A stretch of DNA of 64,000 nt from Nitrospira sp. (GTDB taxonomy: Bacteria > Nitrospirota > Nitrospiria > Nitrospirales > Nitrospiraceae): contig SWDM01000021.1 in assembly GCA_005116835.1 (NCBI GenBank), positions 91,726 to 155,725 of the forward strand, given 5' to 3'. Shown here one piece after another: positions 18,513-26,280 of the stretch (positions within the stretch are counted from its first letter, which is position 1; each line of letters begins with the position of its first letter). A program made the translations under genes and the position numbers. The notes beneath the pieces were generated by a model. That model had not been told where the DNA came from and searched no databases. It saw only the letters and a list, made by a program, of their open reading frames with translations.

Positions 18513-20843
18513 CTAGAACAGTCCCAGCGTCACACCTCCATAGAAGGCCCGGCCATAGCCCGCAAAGAAAGCCTGTTGGAGGGCGGCAGCGCCGGCTGTT
18601 TCACCCGTGATCACCTGGCCAGATGCGGCGTACTTTTTATCCGCGATGTTGTCCACCTCAAAAAAGATTTTGGCGAATCGGAACCAGGAGTTGTTCAGCT
18701 CGAAATTCTTGTGAATGTTCACATTGGCGACCACATAGGAGGGGATACTAAACGTGTTGCTGTTGTTCAGGAAGTAGCTGTTGTAATAACTGCCTTCAAC
18801 CCAGGCGCCCCATCCGGTCGGCCAATGATCGTAGGCGACTTTAGAATTCAAGACATCGGTCGGCACGTTCGGTACATTTTTCCCGTCTCGAACCAAGAAT
18901 CCGGCTGCGGTATTCACCTGGTCCGAGAAGTTCGTGTATTTGGCGTCAATGTGTGTATAGGCTCCAGTGAGTCGCAGGCCCGTCGCCGGCCGCCAATCAT
19001 AGCGGGCCTCGATTCCTCGATATTGAGACGAGTCGGCGTTCACTGTCGCCACGTTCGAACCCGACACCGCTCGCGAAATCAACTCATCCTTAAAGAACGT
19101 CCAGAACCCGACGAGTTCAACCGTCAGGGTCTGGGTCAGCTTGGACTCCGTCCCGATCTCAAAGTTGGCATTTTTCTGCGGCTTCAGGTTGAAGTTTGTC
19201 CCCGGTTGACCGGTGATCGGATCTCTCAGAAGATTGCCGAAACCAGGAATCCCATATCCCGTCGAGGCCCGGACCCAATGCCGATAGGCCTCCGCCGGTT
19301 TCCAACTCAGCGACATTTCCGGCGCCCAGTTGGTGAAGGTTCGGCTTGCGCTGATAGGAGCTGGATTTGCACCGCCGGTATAGTTAATCGCTTGCACACT
19401 CAACATTGATTGCTCGAAGCCTAATCCAGCAGCGAGAATCACTTTCGGCACAATTTCCAGTTCTTCTCGGAATCGACCCCCGACGTTCCTGATAGTTCCC
19501 CGAGAATTCTGGATGAGGGTTCCCCTGGTGCCTTTGCCGTCGGCGAGGTTCTGAAAGGTTTGTGATTCCTGCTCCATATTATTGAGAAAGAAGCCGACAT
19601 AACTCCGCAACGGCATATCGAAGAGGCGTCCATCGTGCCGAAGATCGGCGTAATGCTTGAAATTCGGATTGACGTTGTCGCTGATCTGGGAGAAGGTCTG
19701 GTTGATGTCTTTGACGTCGTAGTCCGCTTCAAGCGTGAGGACCGTACTTGCATTGATTTGTCGCTCGTAGAGGCCTCCGACAATGGTGCGCCGATCCAGC
19801 CGACGTTGCGCCAGGCGTTCGGAGTCGCTACAAGAAGCGACCGTACAGGTTGCTGCCCCACCAGCCTGCCGATGATCGAACGTGAACTGCGATTGCGTCA
19901 AACGGGTCGGCACAAAGGTATCCAGCCAATTGGTGATGGCCTTAAAGTAAAAATTCTGCTTGTCGTCGATCCTGAATCGAAGATTCAGGTTGATGGTTTG
20001 CGTGCTGTAGTTGCTGTGCCTGATATATCCATCTTCACCCACGTTGCTGACGAAGAGGGAGGCGTCGAGATTCTCATATTGTTTGCCTACGGCCATAGCC
20101 TCCTTGTGGTACCCAAAAGACCCCCCACTCCCAAACATCTCGACCCCATTGATGTCGCTGCCGCGCCGGGTTCTGAACTGCACCATCCCACCCAGCGCAT
20201 AGTTATCGTAGAGCGAGGACGAGGCTCCTCGGATGACTTCGACGCTCCGCATAAACCAGGGGTCTTGGATGTCGAGGCGTGAGAGGCCGTCTGATTGTGT
20301 CTGCTGGAATCCGTCTTCGTAAACTTTAATGTCCCGAATGGCGAAGGTCGTCTTGGCGCCTTGGCCACGAATCATCATGCTGAAGTCGCGCGGCCCGTTG
20401 GCCTGGCGCAAGACCACGCCCGGGAGCGATTCCATCGACTCCTTCATCGTTCTGGTTGGCTGAGAATCCGTTTCCGACGGATCCGTGGCCGATAACGAGA
20501 GGCCCTCCGGCCGTTTTTGAAAGCGTGTGCTCACGATGCTCGTATCGCTCAATTCATATTCGGGTATCGCTCCGGTGACCTGCGCCTGCTCCGGCGACAC
20601 CTTCTCAGTGACCGTCTTGGGCTGCTCGGTCGGAGGCAACGTACTTTCACGGCCCTTTTGGAGATCATCCAGCTCTTGCAAGATGCCTTTGAGCTGTTCA
20701 CGCAGTTGTTGCTCCCTCGAGCCTTGCTGCAAGGCCTCTGTCGCGGCCGGTTCTTGTGCCAGCGCGACGTGATCCAGAGCAACAGCACCTCCGAGCGCTG
20801 TGATTGCCACAATGATATGCCCCACTCTCTTGAACGACACCAT
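18513..20843 (-). CDS. TonB-dependent receptor with N-terminal coiled-coil extension
   Basis: A 776-residue receptor from MVSFKRVGHIIVA, with a signal peptide ending ALAQEP. Residues about 30-60 form a charged helical stretch (REQQLREQLKGILQELDDLQ). The TonB-box-like area is near LSDTSIVST, and the plug contains TRTMKESMESLPGVV, MMIRGQGAKT, SVEVIRGASSSLYDNYALGG and MVQFRTRRG. The barrel ends YGGVTLGLF. An extracellular-loop Cys pair (CTVASC) may form a disulfide. The same N-terminal plan is found in the truncated protein at 23117. It is in a cluster with TlpA, an Asp-box protein, TonB and ExbB; ligand unknown. Confidence 0.88.
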   Translation of the reverse strand: MVSFKRVGHIIVAITALGGAVALDHVALAQEPAATEALQQGSREQQLREQLKGILQELDDLQKGRESTLPPTEQPKTVTEKVSPEQAQVTGAIPEYELSDTSIVSTRFQKRPEGLSLSATDPSETDSQPTRTMKESMESLPGVVLRQANGPRDFSMMIRGQGAKTTFAIRDIKVYEDGFQQTQSDGLSRLDIQDPWFMRSVEVIRGASSSLYDNYALGGMVQFRTRRGSDINGVEMFGSGGSFGYHKEAMAVGKQYENLDASLFVSNVGEDGYIRHSNYSTQTINLNLRFRIDDKQNFYFKAITNWLDTFVPTRLTQSQFTFDHRQAGGAATCTVASCSDSERLAQRRLDRRTIVGGLYERQINASTVLTLEADYDVKDINQTFSQISDNVNPNFKHYADLRHDGRLFDMPLRSYVGFFLNNMEQESQTFQNLADGKGTRGTLIQNSRGTIRNVGGRFREELEIVPKVILAAGLGFEQSMLSVQAINYTGGANPAPISASRTFTNWAPEMSLSWKPAEAYRHWVRASTGYGIPGFGNLLRDPITGQPGTNFNLKPQKNANFEIGTESKLTQTLTVELVGFWTFFKDELISRAVSGSNVATVNADSSQYRGIEARYDWRPATGLRLTGAYTHIDAKYTNFSDQVNTAAGFLVRDGKNVPNVPTDVLNSKVAYDHWPTGWGAWVEGSYYNSYFLNNSNTFSIPSYVVANVNIHKNFELNNSWFRFAKIFFEVDNIADKKYAASGQVITGETAGAAALQQAFFAGYGRAFYGGVTLGLF

Positions 20844-20966
20844 AGCCCGTACTCCTTTGTTGTGATGAATGAAACGGAACAACCGCCTCCGTGCAGACGC
20901 AAGCCGCGCGAGCTGCAGCTCTGTCAGTGCAGGGAGATGTCTGACGAACGTTACGTGGATGCGATG

Positions 20967-21275
20967 TTACGAATGAGGGGGTGCGCGGGAGTGAGCTGAC
21001 TGCTGGGAAAGAAGATGCGAGACGGAAGACTCGACCAACGGCAGCATCGACACGAGGTGAAGCGGCTGCGTCTGTGGCGTGATTATAGAAAAGTCAACGG
21101 TTGGATTGGCGTCGCAAGCCCAGGCGCATAGAGAAGAATGTGTCGCTCCACCCTTGTGATGATGGGCTGAGCCTGGCTGGCTCTCGTGCGCAAAGAGACA
21201 GGTCACCGCACCGACCGATAGAGTCAGGTACAGCGTCGCAATGACCAGAGCGAAGGGGACAAAACACTTCTTCAT
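20967..21275 (-). CDS. His/Cys-rich small secreted protein, RAPP tail
   Basis: A 102-residue protein with an N-terminal signal (MKKCFVPFALVIATLYLTLS), a His cluster (HESQPGSAHHHKGGATH), CAWACDANP and the tail SRAPPHS. It starts inside the stop of the upstream tlpA-like gene (ATGA, 4-nt overlap), so it is translated by coupling and is a real gene. The plan is shared with 24583 and 25686. The signal, His cluster, W-x-C pair and R-A-P-P end resemble DUF2946-like proteins. A periplasmic metal-binding role is inference. Confidence 0.75.
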   Translation of the reverse strand: MKKCFVPFALVIATLYLTLSVGAVTCLFAHESQPGSAHHHKGGATHSSLCAWACDANPTVDFSIITPQTQPLHLVSMLPLVESSVSHLLSQQSAHSRAPPHS

Positions 21276-21814
21276 TTCCCGCTCTCCATCGCCTGCCGCA
21301 TCATCGCCACAGCCTCGGGACTATCCCAGGCGCGAGGCCCGACTGCTCGCCCGACCAACGCGCCATTCATAGCGATCACAACTGTGGTCGGAAGGCCGCG
21401 CACCATGAAGGACCGTGACACTTCCTGGTCTTCATCGAAGAGCACCGGCAGGCTGATTCCTAACTGAGAGAGAAAGTGAGCGATGCCTTGGCGCTGGAGA
21501 TCCGTCGTCACGGTTAACAAGGCAAAGCGTGCAGGGTCCAGCTGTTGTTGCAGTCGCGCGAGAGACGGCATTTCTTCTTTGCAGGGTCCACACCAGGTGG
21601 CCCAAAAGTTGATAAGCACTACTTTCCCGGCCAACTCACTCGACTTTACGACCTTGCCTTCGAGCGTCGTGAGCTCAAAGGGCGCCGCCATGGTTCCTGC
21701 CGGCAACCGGGTCATCTTGAGCGAGACGAAGGGATCGCCGGCCAGCGCGGGACTGATCGAAACAATGCTCATGAGAGAGAGCAGCGCAGCGACCGAAACG
21801 TGTTTCAATGACAT
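21272..21814 (-). CDS. TlpA/ResA-like thiol-disulfide protein
   Basis: A 180-residue secreted thioredoxin from MSLKHVSVAALLS, with a signal ending SPALAG. The fold shows VLINFWATWCGPCKEEMPSL, with the catalytic CxxC, and the cis-Pro region VRGLPTTVVI. TlpA/ResA proteins reduce Cys pairs outside the cytoplasm, for example in cytochrome c or copper-centre maturation. It begins 8 bp after the Asp-box gene and overlaps the His/Cys-rich small gene by 4 nt, which makes that protein or the CxCC protein upstream plausible substrates. Confidence 0.88.
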   Translation of the reverse strand: MSLKHVSVAALLSLMSIVSISPALAGDPFVSLKMTRLPAGTMAAPFELTTLEGKVVKSSELAGKVVLINFWATWCGPCKEEMPSLARLQQQLDPARFALLTVTTDLQRQGIAHFLSQLGISLPVLFDEDQEVSRSFMVRGLPTTVVIAMNGALVGRAVGPRAWDSPEAVAMMRQAMESGK

Positions 21815-21821
21815 AAGCACG

Positions 21822-23108
21822 TTACGGCTCCTGCTTTGCCAGGACTTTCGACGCCGGCAATTGAAGCGTTTGCACCACCATGCGATGAGCCGGCATCGCA
21901 TGCTCCATCCAGGCTATTGCGGCAAGCCCTTTCGAATTCATTGAGAGGGAGGGTGTCTGGCCTTTTTTCTCATTCAATTTCTGCGGCGAGCTGAATGACT
22001 GTCCACGATCTAGAGAAAGGCTCATCACGATTTCCCGCCTGACAGGGGATTGTTCTTCCCAGACGATCACGAGACGACCCTCCGGATCGACCGCCATCTG
22101 CGGATGATCGGGGAAGGTTCCCTTGGAGACATTCAGTCTCTGCTTGGGCGAGAAGGTCTCTCCCCTGTCATCCGAATAGGCGAGAAACACTGCAGGGGTT
22201 TCATCGACGCCTTCGGTGTACCAGACCACATAGAGCCGGCCAAGCCGATCTGTGCCGATTGAGGCAGGGCGATGCGGGCAGCCGGGGAATACCCACTTGT
22301 CGTGGCCGACAATCACCGGCGCAGAAAACGTCTTCCCTCCGTCTGTAGAACGGGCAACGACCGTTTCGCGGACCTCGCCTGGGAGAACCTTACGCCAGGC
22401 TATGTAGAGTGTCGCGTCCGGCCCGGTTGTGAGAGAGGTTCGGCAACAGACACAGGTGTCCTCATCCACTTTGAGGTTCTTTGAGACGGTGCGTCCACGA
22501 TCGGTCGAGCGAGTCGTAAAAGTGCCTGATTCTTTCTTGCCTTCCCGTCCATCGATCCAGGCCACATGCACGACGCCGTCAGGGGCGATATGGATCGAGT
22601 CGAAACTGTGGCCGATGATCTGCTCATCGTCGTTCACCAAAATGGACCGTAGAAATGTTTTTCCGCCGTCTATGGACCGGCTGAGCCGCAATTCGTTCGA
22701 GAAGGGTTTGTCAGGTGTCAGTCTCGGATGGGTCAAGGCCCATGTCAGGAACACGTCAGTTCCGGCCACCGCCAGCGCCGGTGCTTCTTGCCGCATGTAG
22801 GGCGCCTCGGTCGGCTGGTTGACTGTGACCGGGGCCCCGATCGGTCCCTCAATCTTTTCCGCTCTGGCATAGAGCACCCTGCGTATCTCCTTGTCCTCTT
22901 CCACCCAGGCAAGCGAGATACGACCCTCGTTGTCGATCTGGACGGAAGGCCCGACCACCGCCCGCACTTTGTGATCGGTCGTCAACTTCGGACCGAACTG
23001 CAACGAGTGATTCGGCTCAGCCAGCGCCATCGGCACGAACGAGACGACGCTGAACGCGACCCCGACCATCCAGGCCAGTCTCTGAGTGATGATTGTTCGT
23101 TCGATCAT
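21822..23108 (-). CDS. Secreted Asp-box (BNR) beta-propeller protein with CxCC motif
   Basis: A 428-residue sialidase-fold protein from the ATG at 23108, which has a GAGG Shine-Dalgarno; the ATG at 23120 is an alternative. A signal peptide ends near MALAEP. Five Asp boxes are visible: SIDGGKTF (145-152), STDRGRTV (201-208), STDGGKTF (254-261), SDDRGETF (312-319) and SLDRGQSF (365-372). Cys residues at 219, 221 and 222 (TCVCCRTS) and C277-P-H279 (FPGCPHRP) form a possible metal site on one face. The Arg triad and nucleophile of true sialidases are not evident, so enzyme activity on sialic acid is doubtful. It is in an operon with tlpA and a TonB receptor. Confidence 0.8.
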   Translation of the reverse strand: MIERTIITQRLAWMVGVAFSVVSFVPMALAEPNHSLQFGPKLTTDHKVRAVVGPSVQIDNEGRISLAWVEEDKEIRRVLYARAEKIEGPIGAPVTVNQPTEAPYMRQEAPALAVAGTDVFLTWALTHPRLTPDKPFSNELRLSRSIDGGKTFLRSILVNDDEQIIGHSFDSIHIAPDGVVHVAWIDGREGKKESGTFTTRSTDRGRTVSKNLKVDEDTCVCCRTSLTTGPDATLYIAWRKVLPGEVRETVVARSTDGGKTFSAPVIVGHDKWVFPGCPHRPASIGTDRLGRLYVVWYTEGVDETPAVFLAYSDDRGETFSPKQRLNVSKGTFPDHPQMAVDPEGRLVIVWEEQSPVRREIVMSLSLDRGQSFSSPQKLNEKKGQTPSLSMNSKGLAAIAWMEHAMPAHRMVVQTLQLPASKVLAKQEP

Positions 23109-23116
23109 GGTAGGCC

Positions 23117-23470
23117 TCATTTCGATCCACGAATGGAGAATTGTGTGTCGTGCCCGCCTGAACCTTGCCGCGTGCTTACCCCCGGCACAGACTCCAGGGA
23201 TTCTTTCATGCTTCTTGTCGGTTGGTCCGAGAATTCAGACCGTGGAACAGTGGACCGCGCCGTTCCTTCCGGTTGCGATTGGAGCCGGCGCAACTCACTC
23301 TCGATGTTTGCCCGCTCTCGCTGCAGTGTTTGAATCCGTGCCGTCTGTTCTTGTTCGTTCATCACGCCCTGTTTTTCTTCAGCCCAAATCGGCATAGCCA
23401 CTATGCCAAAAAAACCCAATACCATGGCGGTTCGCGCTATCTTCAATCCTTGATCCGACATCAGGGACAT
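23117..23470 (-). CDS. Truncated receptor-like protein: leader, coiled coil and start of plug
   Basis: A 117-residue protein with a GGAGGG Shine-Dalgarno and an ATG at 23470. It has a signal peptide ending MPIWAEE, a helical stretch (RIQTLQRERANIESELRRLQ), then the first plug motifs TRSMKESLESVPGVSTRQ and FSIRGSK, and stops. The plan matches the N-terminus of the receptor at 18513 (TRTMKESMESLPGV, MIRG). No barrel follows in any frame because an intact gene begins at once. It may be a decayed receptor or a retained stand-alone plug fragment; the good ribosome binding site and tight spacing favour expression. Confidence 0.65.
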   Translation of the reverse strand: MSLMSDQGLKIARTAMVLGFFGIVAMPIWAEEKQGVMNEQEQTARIQTLQRERANIESELRRLQSQPEGTARSTVPRSEFSDQPTRSMKESLESVPGVSTRQGSGGHDTQFSIRGSK

Positions 23471-23489
23471 AGAATCCCTCCTCTCGTGA

Positions 23490-24356
23490 CTAGCCTCCGA
23501 GGCTATACACTATCGGGATATACACCGCGACTTCGGACGTGCCGAGCGGTTGATGCATATGGAGCGGGCACACCAAGCGGATGGATTCTAAGGCCGCGTT
23601 ATCGAGCGCCTCATGACCGGAGCTTCGATGAACCTTCACCTCAGACAGGTGGCCATCGGCTCGAATGACCGCTCGAAGCACAACTTTTCCTTCATCACCA
23701 TTGAGGCGCGCACTGCTGGGATAGCGTTTGATTTCAGCCAGTCTCCGTCTCAGCAATTCGGCCAGCCAGCCATGATCAACTTTGACAACGGGAGCTGGAC
23801 TGGATGCCACTGCCACCTGTGGCGCAGGCTCCTGCACGACAGATTTAGCCGGCTTGGCCAGTTCTGACTCGGCAACGACGCTAGACGGTGATTCAACGAT
23901 GACGTGTTCGGTTTGTTGCTCAACGGTGGCAGCCTGCGTCACCTCCGTTGATTGTTCCTCTTGTACCTGTGGAACGATCTCGGTGCTCGGTTGCACCGCC
24001 ACTGTCTCTTGAATCGGCTGGTTCGTCTCGACCACTTGGCGGATCTCGCGTTGCACAGCCGGCGTCACCTCCCGGGTTTGTACTTCCTGCGTGACCATTC
24101 GAGGCTTACGGGGGGGAGGGACTGCCGGACGTGGAGTTGGCGTGACAGGCTCCTGAGTTGGCTTGGTTTCAGCCTGAACTGTTTCTTGAATCCGTTGTGG
24201 CTCGACCAACGCGACGTCCCACGTGAACACTTCCTTCGGTACGACCGGTTTGACCTGCGCCATAAGTCCGAGGGCCACGGTCAGTGCCAGGCCGTGAAAA
24301 ATCCCAGACACCACCCATCCTTGCAGGCGATATTGTCTATTTAGATTGACCATCAT
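23490..24356 (-). CDS. tonB: TonB energy transducer
   Basis: A 288-residue protein with a single N-terminal TM (GWVVSGIFHGLALTVALGL, with the conserved Ser-His pattern). A long Pro/Glu/Val/Thr-rich periplasmic spacer spans about 45-205. The C-terminal TonB domain contains ELLRRRLAEIKRYPSSARLN, GKVVLRAVIRADGHLSEVKV and SGHEALDNAALESIR. It spans the periplasm and passes energy from ExbB to outer-membrane receptors. It is the first gene of the run 24356-17705 that also carries a receptor and exbB. Its C-terminal YP motif is intact. Confidence 0.9.
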   Translation of the reverse strand: MMVNLNRQYRLQGWVVSGIFHGLALTVALGLMAQVKPVVPKEVFTWDVALVEPQRIQETVQAETKPTQEPVTPTPRPAVPPPRKPRMVTQEVQTREVTPAVQREIRQVVETNQPIQETVAVQPSTEIVPQVQEEQSTEVTQAATVEQQTEHVIVESPSSVVAESELAKPAKSVVQEPAPQVAVASSPAPVVKVDHGWLAELLRRRLAEIKRYPSSARLNGDEGKVVLRAVIRADGHLSEVKVHRSSGHEALDNAALESIRLVCPLHMHQPLGTSEVAVYIPIVYSLGG

Positions 24357-24582
24357 GTGCTCACCACCGGTATGAATGTGTGCTCGGTTTTAGGCCGGCC
24401 ATTCCTTCTTCTGCAATTCACCAAAGGAGGAGAAGTCTCAGATGCAATATCTGTAATCATCGAACAGAAGACTGGCTTCATCTCTCCGATGTCTGATCGG
24501 GCAGCGACCGCGCTCTCTTTCAGGGGAAAGAAGGCGTGACCGCTGTCACCGGTAAGCTCGGAGGGTGAAAACAGAGGAGAAG

Positions 24583-24882
24583 CTATGCGAAGGGTGGCGC
24601 ACGTGCTGGCGGCTGAACCGTGAGGATAGCACCGATCTGTGGTCCGATACGCTGTTGCGCGAGGAAAATGACCTGTTCAACAGGGGTGAAGTGGACCGAG
24701 GTTCCCTCGACGGCATCGGCAGCGATACAGAGCCATGAACAGAGTGCGGTAGCATGTGTCGCCGCGCTGTGATGCTCGTGTTGCCCCATGTGGGAAGTGA
24801 GCTGCGGGTAGACAATCCCGCTCAGCGCCACAAGCCAGAGGGCAAACCCTGCGATAGCAAATTGTCGAATCATCCGGCTCAT
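24583..24882 (-). CDS. His/Cys-rich small secreted protein, RAPP tail
   Basis: A 99-residue protein with a hydrophobic signal (FALWLVALSGIVYPQL), a His cluster (HMGQHEHHSAATHAT), CSWLCIAAD and the tail PARAPPFA. It aligns in plan and spacing with 25686 (HAGHHAQHQAATHGT, CSWMCAAGT, SRAPPSFSL) and 20967. It lies between a tlpA-like gene and tonB on the same strand. The repeated association with thioredoxins and TonB components suggests a metallochaperone-like function; this is inference. Confidence 0.72.
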   Translation of the reverse strand: MSRMIRQFAIAGFALWLVALSGIVYPQLTSHMGQHEHHSAATHATALCSWLCIAADAVEGTSVHFTPVEQVIFLAQQRIGPQIGAILTVQPPARAPPFA

Positions 24883-24906
24883 AATCCGTAATGCCTCTTC
24901 ACGCTT

Positions 24907-24928
24907 CAGCCTTCAGCCTGAACCCCTG
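24907..24928 (+). repeat. 22-nt intergenic repeat
   Basis: An exact reverse complement of 62662-62683 and one mismatch from 9449-9470. It lies between the tlpA-like gene and the downstream small gene on the minus strand. Confidence 0.75.
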
Positions 24929-24940
24929 AGTTCTAAATAT

Positions 24941-25495
24941 TCATCGAAGAGCCGCTGCCTTCATCGGCTCTTTTTTCTGAATCCGTGCAACGATGTCATC
25001 GATCTTCTGTTCGGTCAGCAGGCCCCCCTTGAGGTATTCCTGCACGCGGCCCTCTTGGTCGATGAAGACGCTCACAGGCAGCCCGAACACGCCGAATTGG
25101 TTGGCGACTTTATTGTCGCGATCCATCAAAACCGGGAACGTATGGCCATATTGCTTGATGTGCTCGCGAACTCTGGCGTCGTCTTCCAATTCGTTGACGG
25201 CGAGGACGACGAAGCCCTTGTCGCGCAGCTTGTCGTATGCGGTTTGCATCGCCGGCATTTCGGTCGTGCAGGGTTTGCACCAAGTGGCCCAAAAGTTCAG
25301 GAGCACGATCTTCCCGCGATACTGGCTGAGGCTCTGTTCCTTGCCAGTCAGGTCGGTCAGGCGAAAATCTTCTGCCTGCATGCCGACCGTCGGGACTCGC
25401 GAGCCCATGCTCCAGCCGTCGAAGGCAGGCAGCGCCATCAATGCTAGAAACAGTACAAGCCCCACAAGCAGGATGTTGGATTTCCTTGCTCGCAT
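24941..25495 (-). CDS. TlpA-like thioredoxin, membrane-anchored
   Basis: A 184-residue protein from MRARKSNILLVGLVL at 25495. It has an N-terminal hydrophobic anchor or signal, an AhpC/TSA-Redoxin core, and KIVLLNFWATWCKPCTTEMP with the CxxC, followed by the cis-Pro segment VFGLPVSVFID. It is expected to act as a periplasmic disulfide reductase. It is flanked on both sides by His/Cys-rich small genes on the same strand, the same pairing as 21272/20967, so the association of TlpA with this small family occurs twice. Confidence 0.88.
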   Translation of the reverse strand: MRARKSNILLVGLVLFLALMALPAFDGWSMGSRVPTVGMQAEDFRLTDLTGKEQSLSQYRGKIVLLNFWATWCKPCTTEMPAMQTAYDKLRDKGFVVLAVNELEDDARVREHIKQYGHTFPVLMDRDNKVANQFGVFGLPVSVFIDQEGRVQEYLKGGLLTEQKIDDIVARIQKKEPMKAAALR

Positions 25496-25650
25496 GTCAG
25501 CCTCCTTGGCTTCAAACATTTCGGTTACGAATGAGTACGAATTCGAGGATGAACCGTCTCCCTACCATGATGCCGCTGGTCCTTTCTCTCTATGAAGAAT
25601 CGTTTAAACCGCTACCCCACAACCCATCAATAGGATCGTGCGATAGACAG

Positions 25651-25673
25651 ATACGGCTCTGCTTGAGCCGTAT
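25651..25673. terminator. Perfect 9-bp stem hairpin, possible terminator or attenuator
   Basis: ATACGGCTC and GAGCCGTAT are separated by a 5-nt loop. It lies just after the stop of the small gene at 25686 and 156 bp before the tlpA-like start. There is no U-run on either strand, so factor-independent termination is not assured. Confidence 0.45.
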
Positions 25674-25685
25674 GAGCAACGAAAA

Positions 25686-25991
25686 TTACAGAGAGAAAGA
25701 CGGAGGAGCGCGGCTGAGAGAAACCCTGCAAGCCGCGATTGAAGGTTGCGCAGAATGGGGGAGTGCGACGAGTGCGATCGGACTGAGTTCATCCTGAAAC
25801 GTGACCACCGCTGTATCGAGAACAGTCCCGGCTGCACACATCCAGGAGCAGAGCAGGGTGCCATGGGTGGCAGCCTGGTGCTGGGCATGGTGCCCTGCAT
25901 GTTCGACCGACTGGGCTTGGGCCAATCCGCCTACGGAGAGGAGGCAGAGCACCAGGAGGATCGACAGGTATTTGAGGGCGCGGTGGTTCAT
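25686..25991 (-). CDS. His/Cys-rich small secreted protein, RAPP tail
   Basis: A 101-residue protein with the signal LKYLSILLVLCLLSVGGLAQ and AQA-type cleavage. The His cluster (HAGHHAQHQAATH) leads into LLCSWMCAAGT, and a short hydrophobic stretch ends in LSRAPPSFSL. It is the most upstream gene of the minus-strand cluster, divergent from secA. Closest in plan is 24583. No enzyme motif is present. The conserved His cluster just before C-S-W-x-C is the feature that defines the group in this window. Confidence 0.72.
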   Translation of the reverse strand: MNHRALKYLSILLVLCLLSVGGLAQAQSVEHAGHHAQHQAATHGTLLCSWMCAAGTVLDTAVVTFQDELSPIALVALPHSAQPSIAACRVSLSRAPPSFSL

Positions 25992-26079
25992 CGGAAACGA
26001 TCCAGGCTAAGTTCCTGAATGGTACTGGAGGCCGACTCGGCCTGTCAAGACTGTGGCTAGACGGTGTCAGCATTTCGGG

Positions 26080-26160
26080 TCTATCCGGTCTGTCTCGTGT
26101 GTTTGGGTGGACCAACCACGTAAACCAGACAGACTGAATAGACCAGATAGACCAGCCCGG
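26080..26160. repeat. Degenerate-word hairpin between divergent genes
   Basis: The left arm contains GGTCTATCCGGTCTGTCTC and the right arm AGACTGAATAGACC and AGATAGACC. Short GGTCT/AGACC words repeat on each side. It lies in the leader between secA and the divergent small-gene cluster, so here it cannot be a simple 3' terminator for both. Confidence 0.6.
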
Positions 26161-26280
26161 CTGACGGTCATTTTCAGCATGTTGCCAAGCTGCTGCTTGT
26201 TATAGGATTCAAGGAAAGGGTATTGTATACTGCGAAAATTAATCTGGGAGACATCGCCGTTCGTCCGGAACGACCGTATC

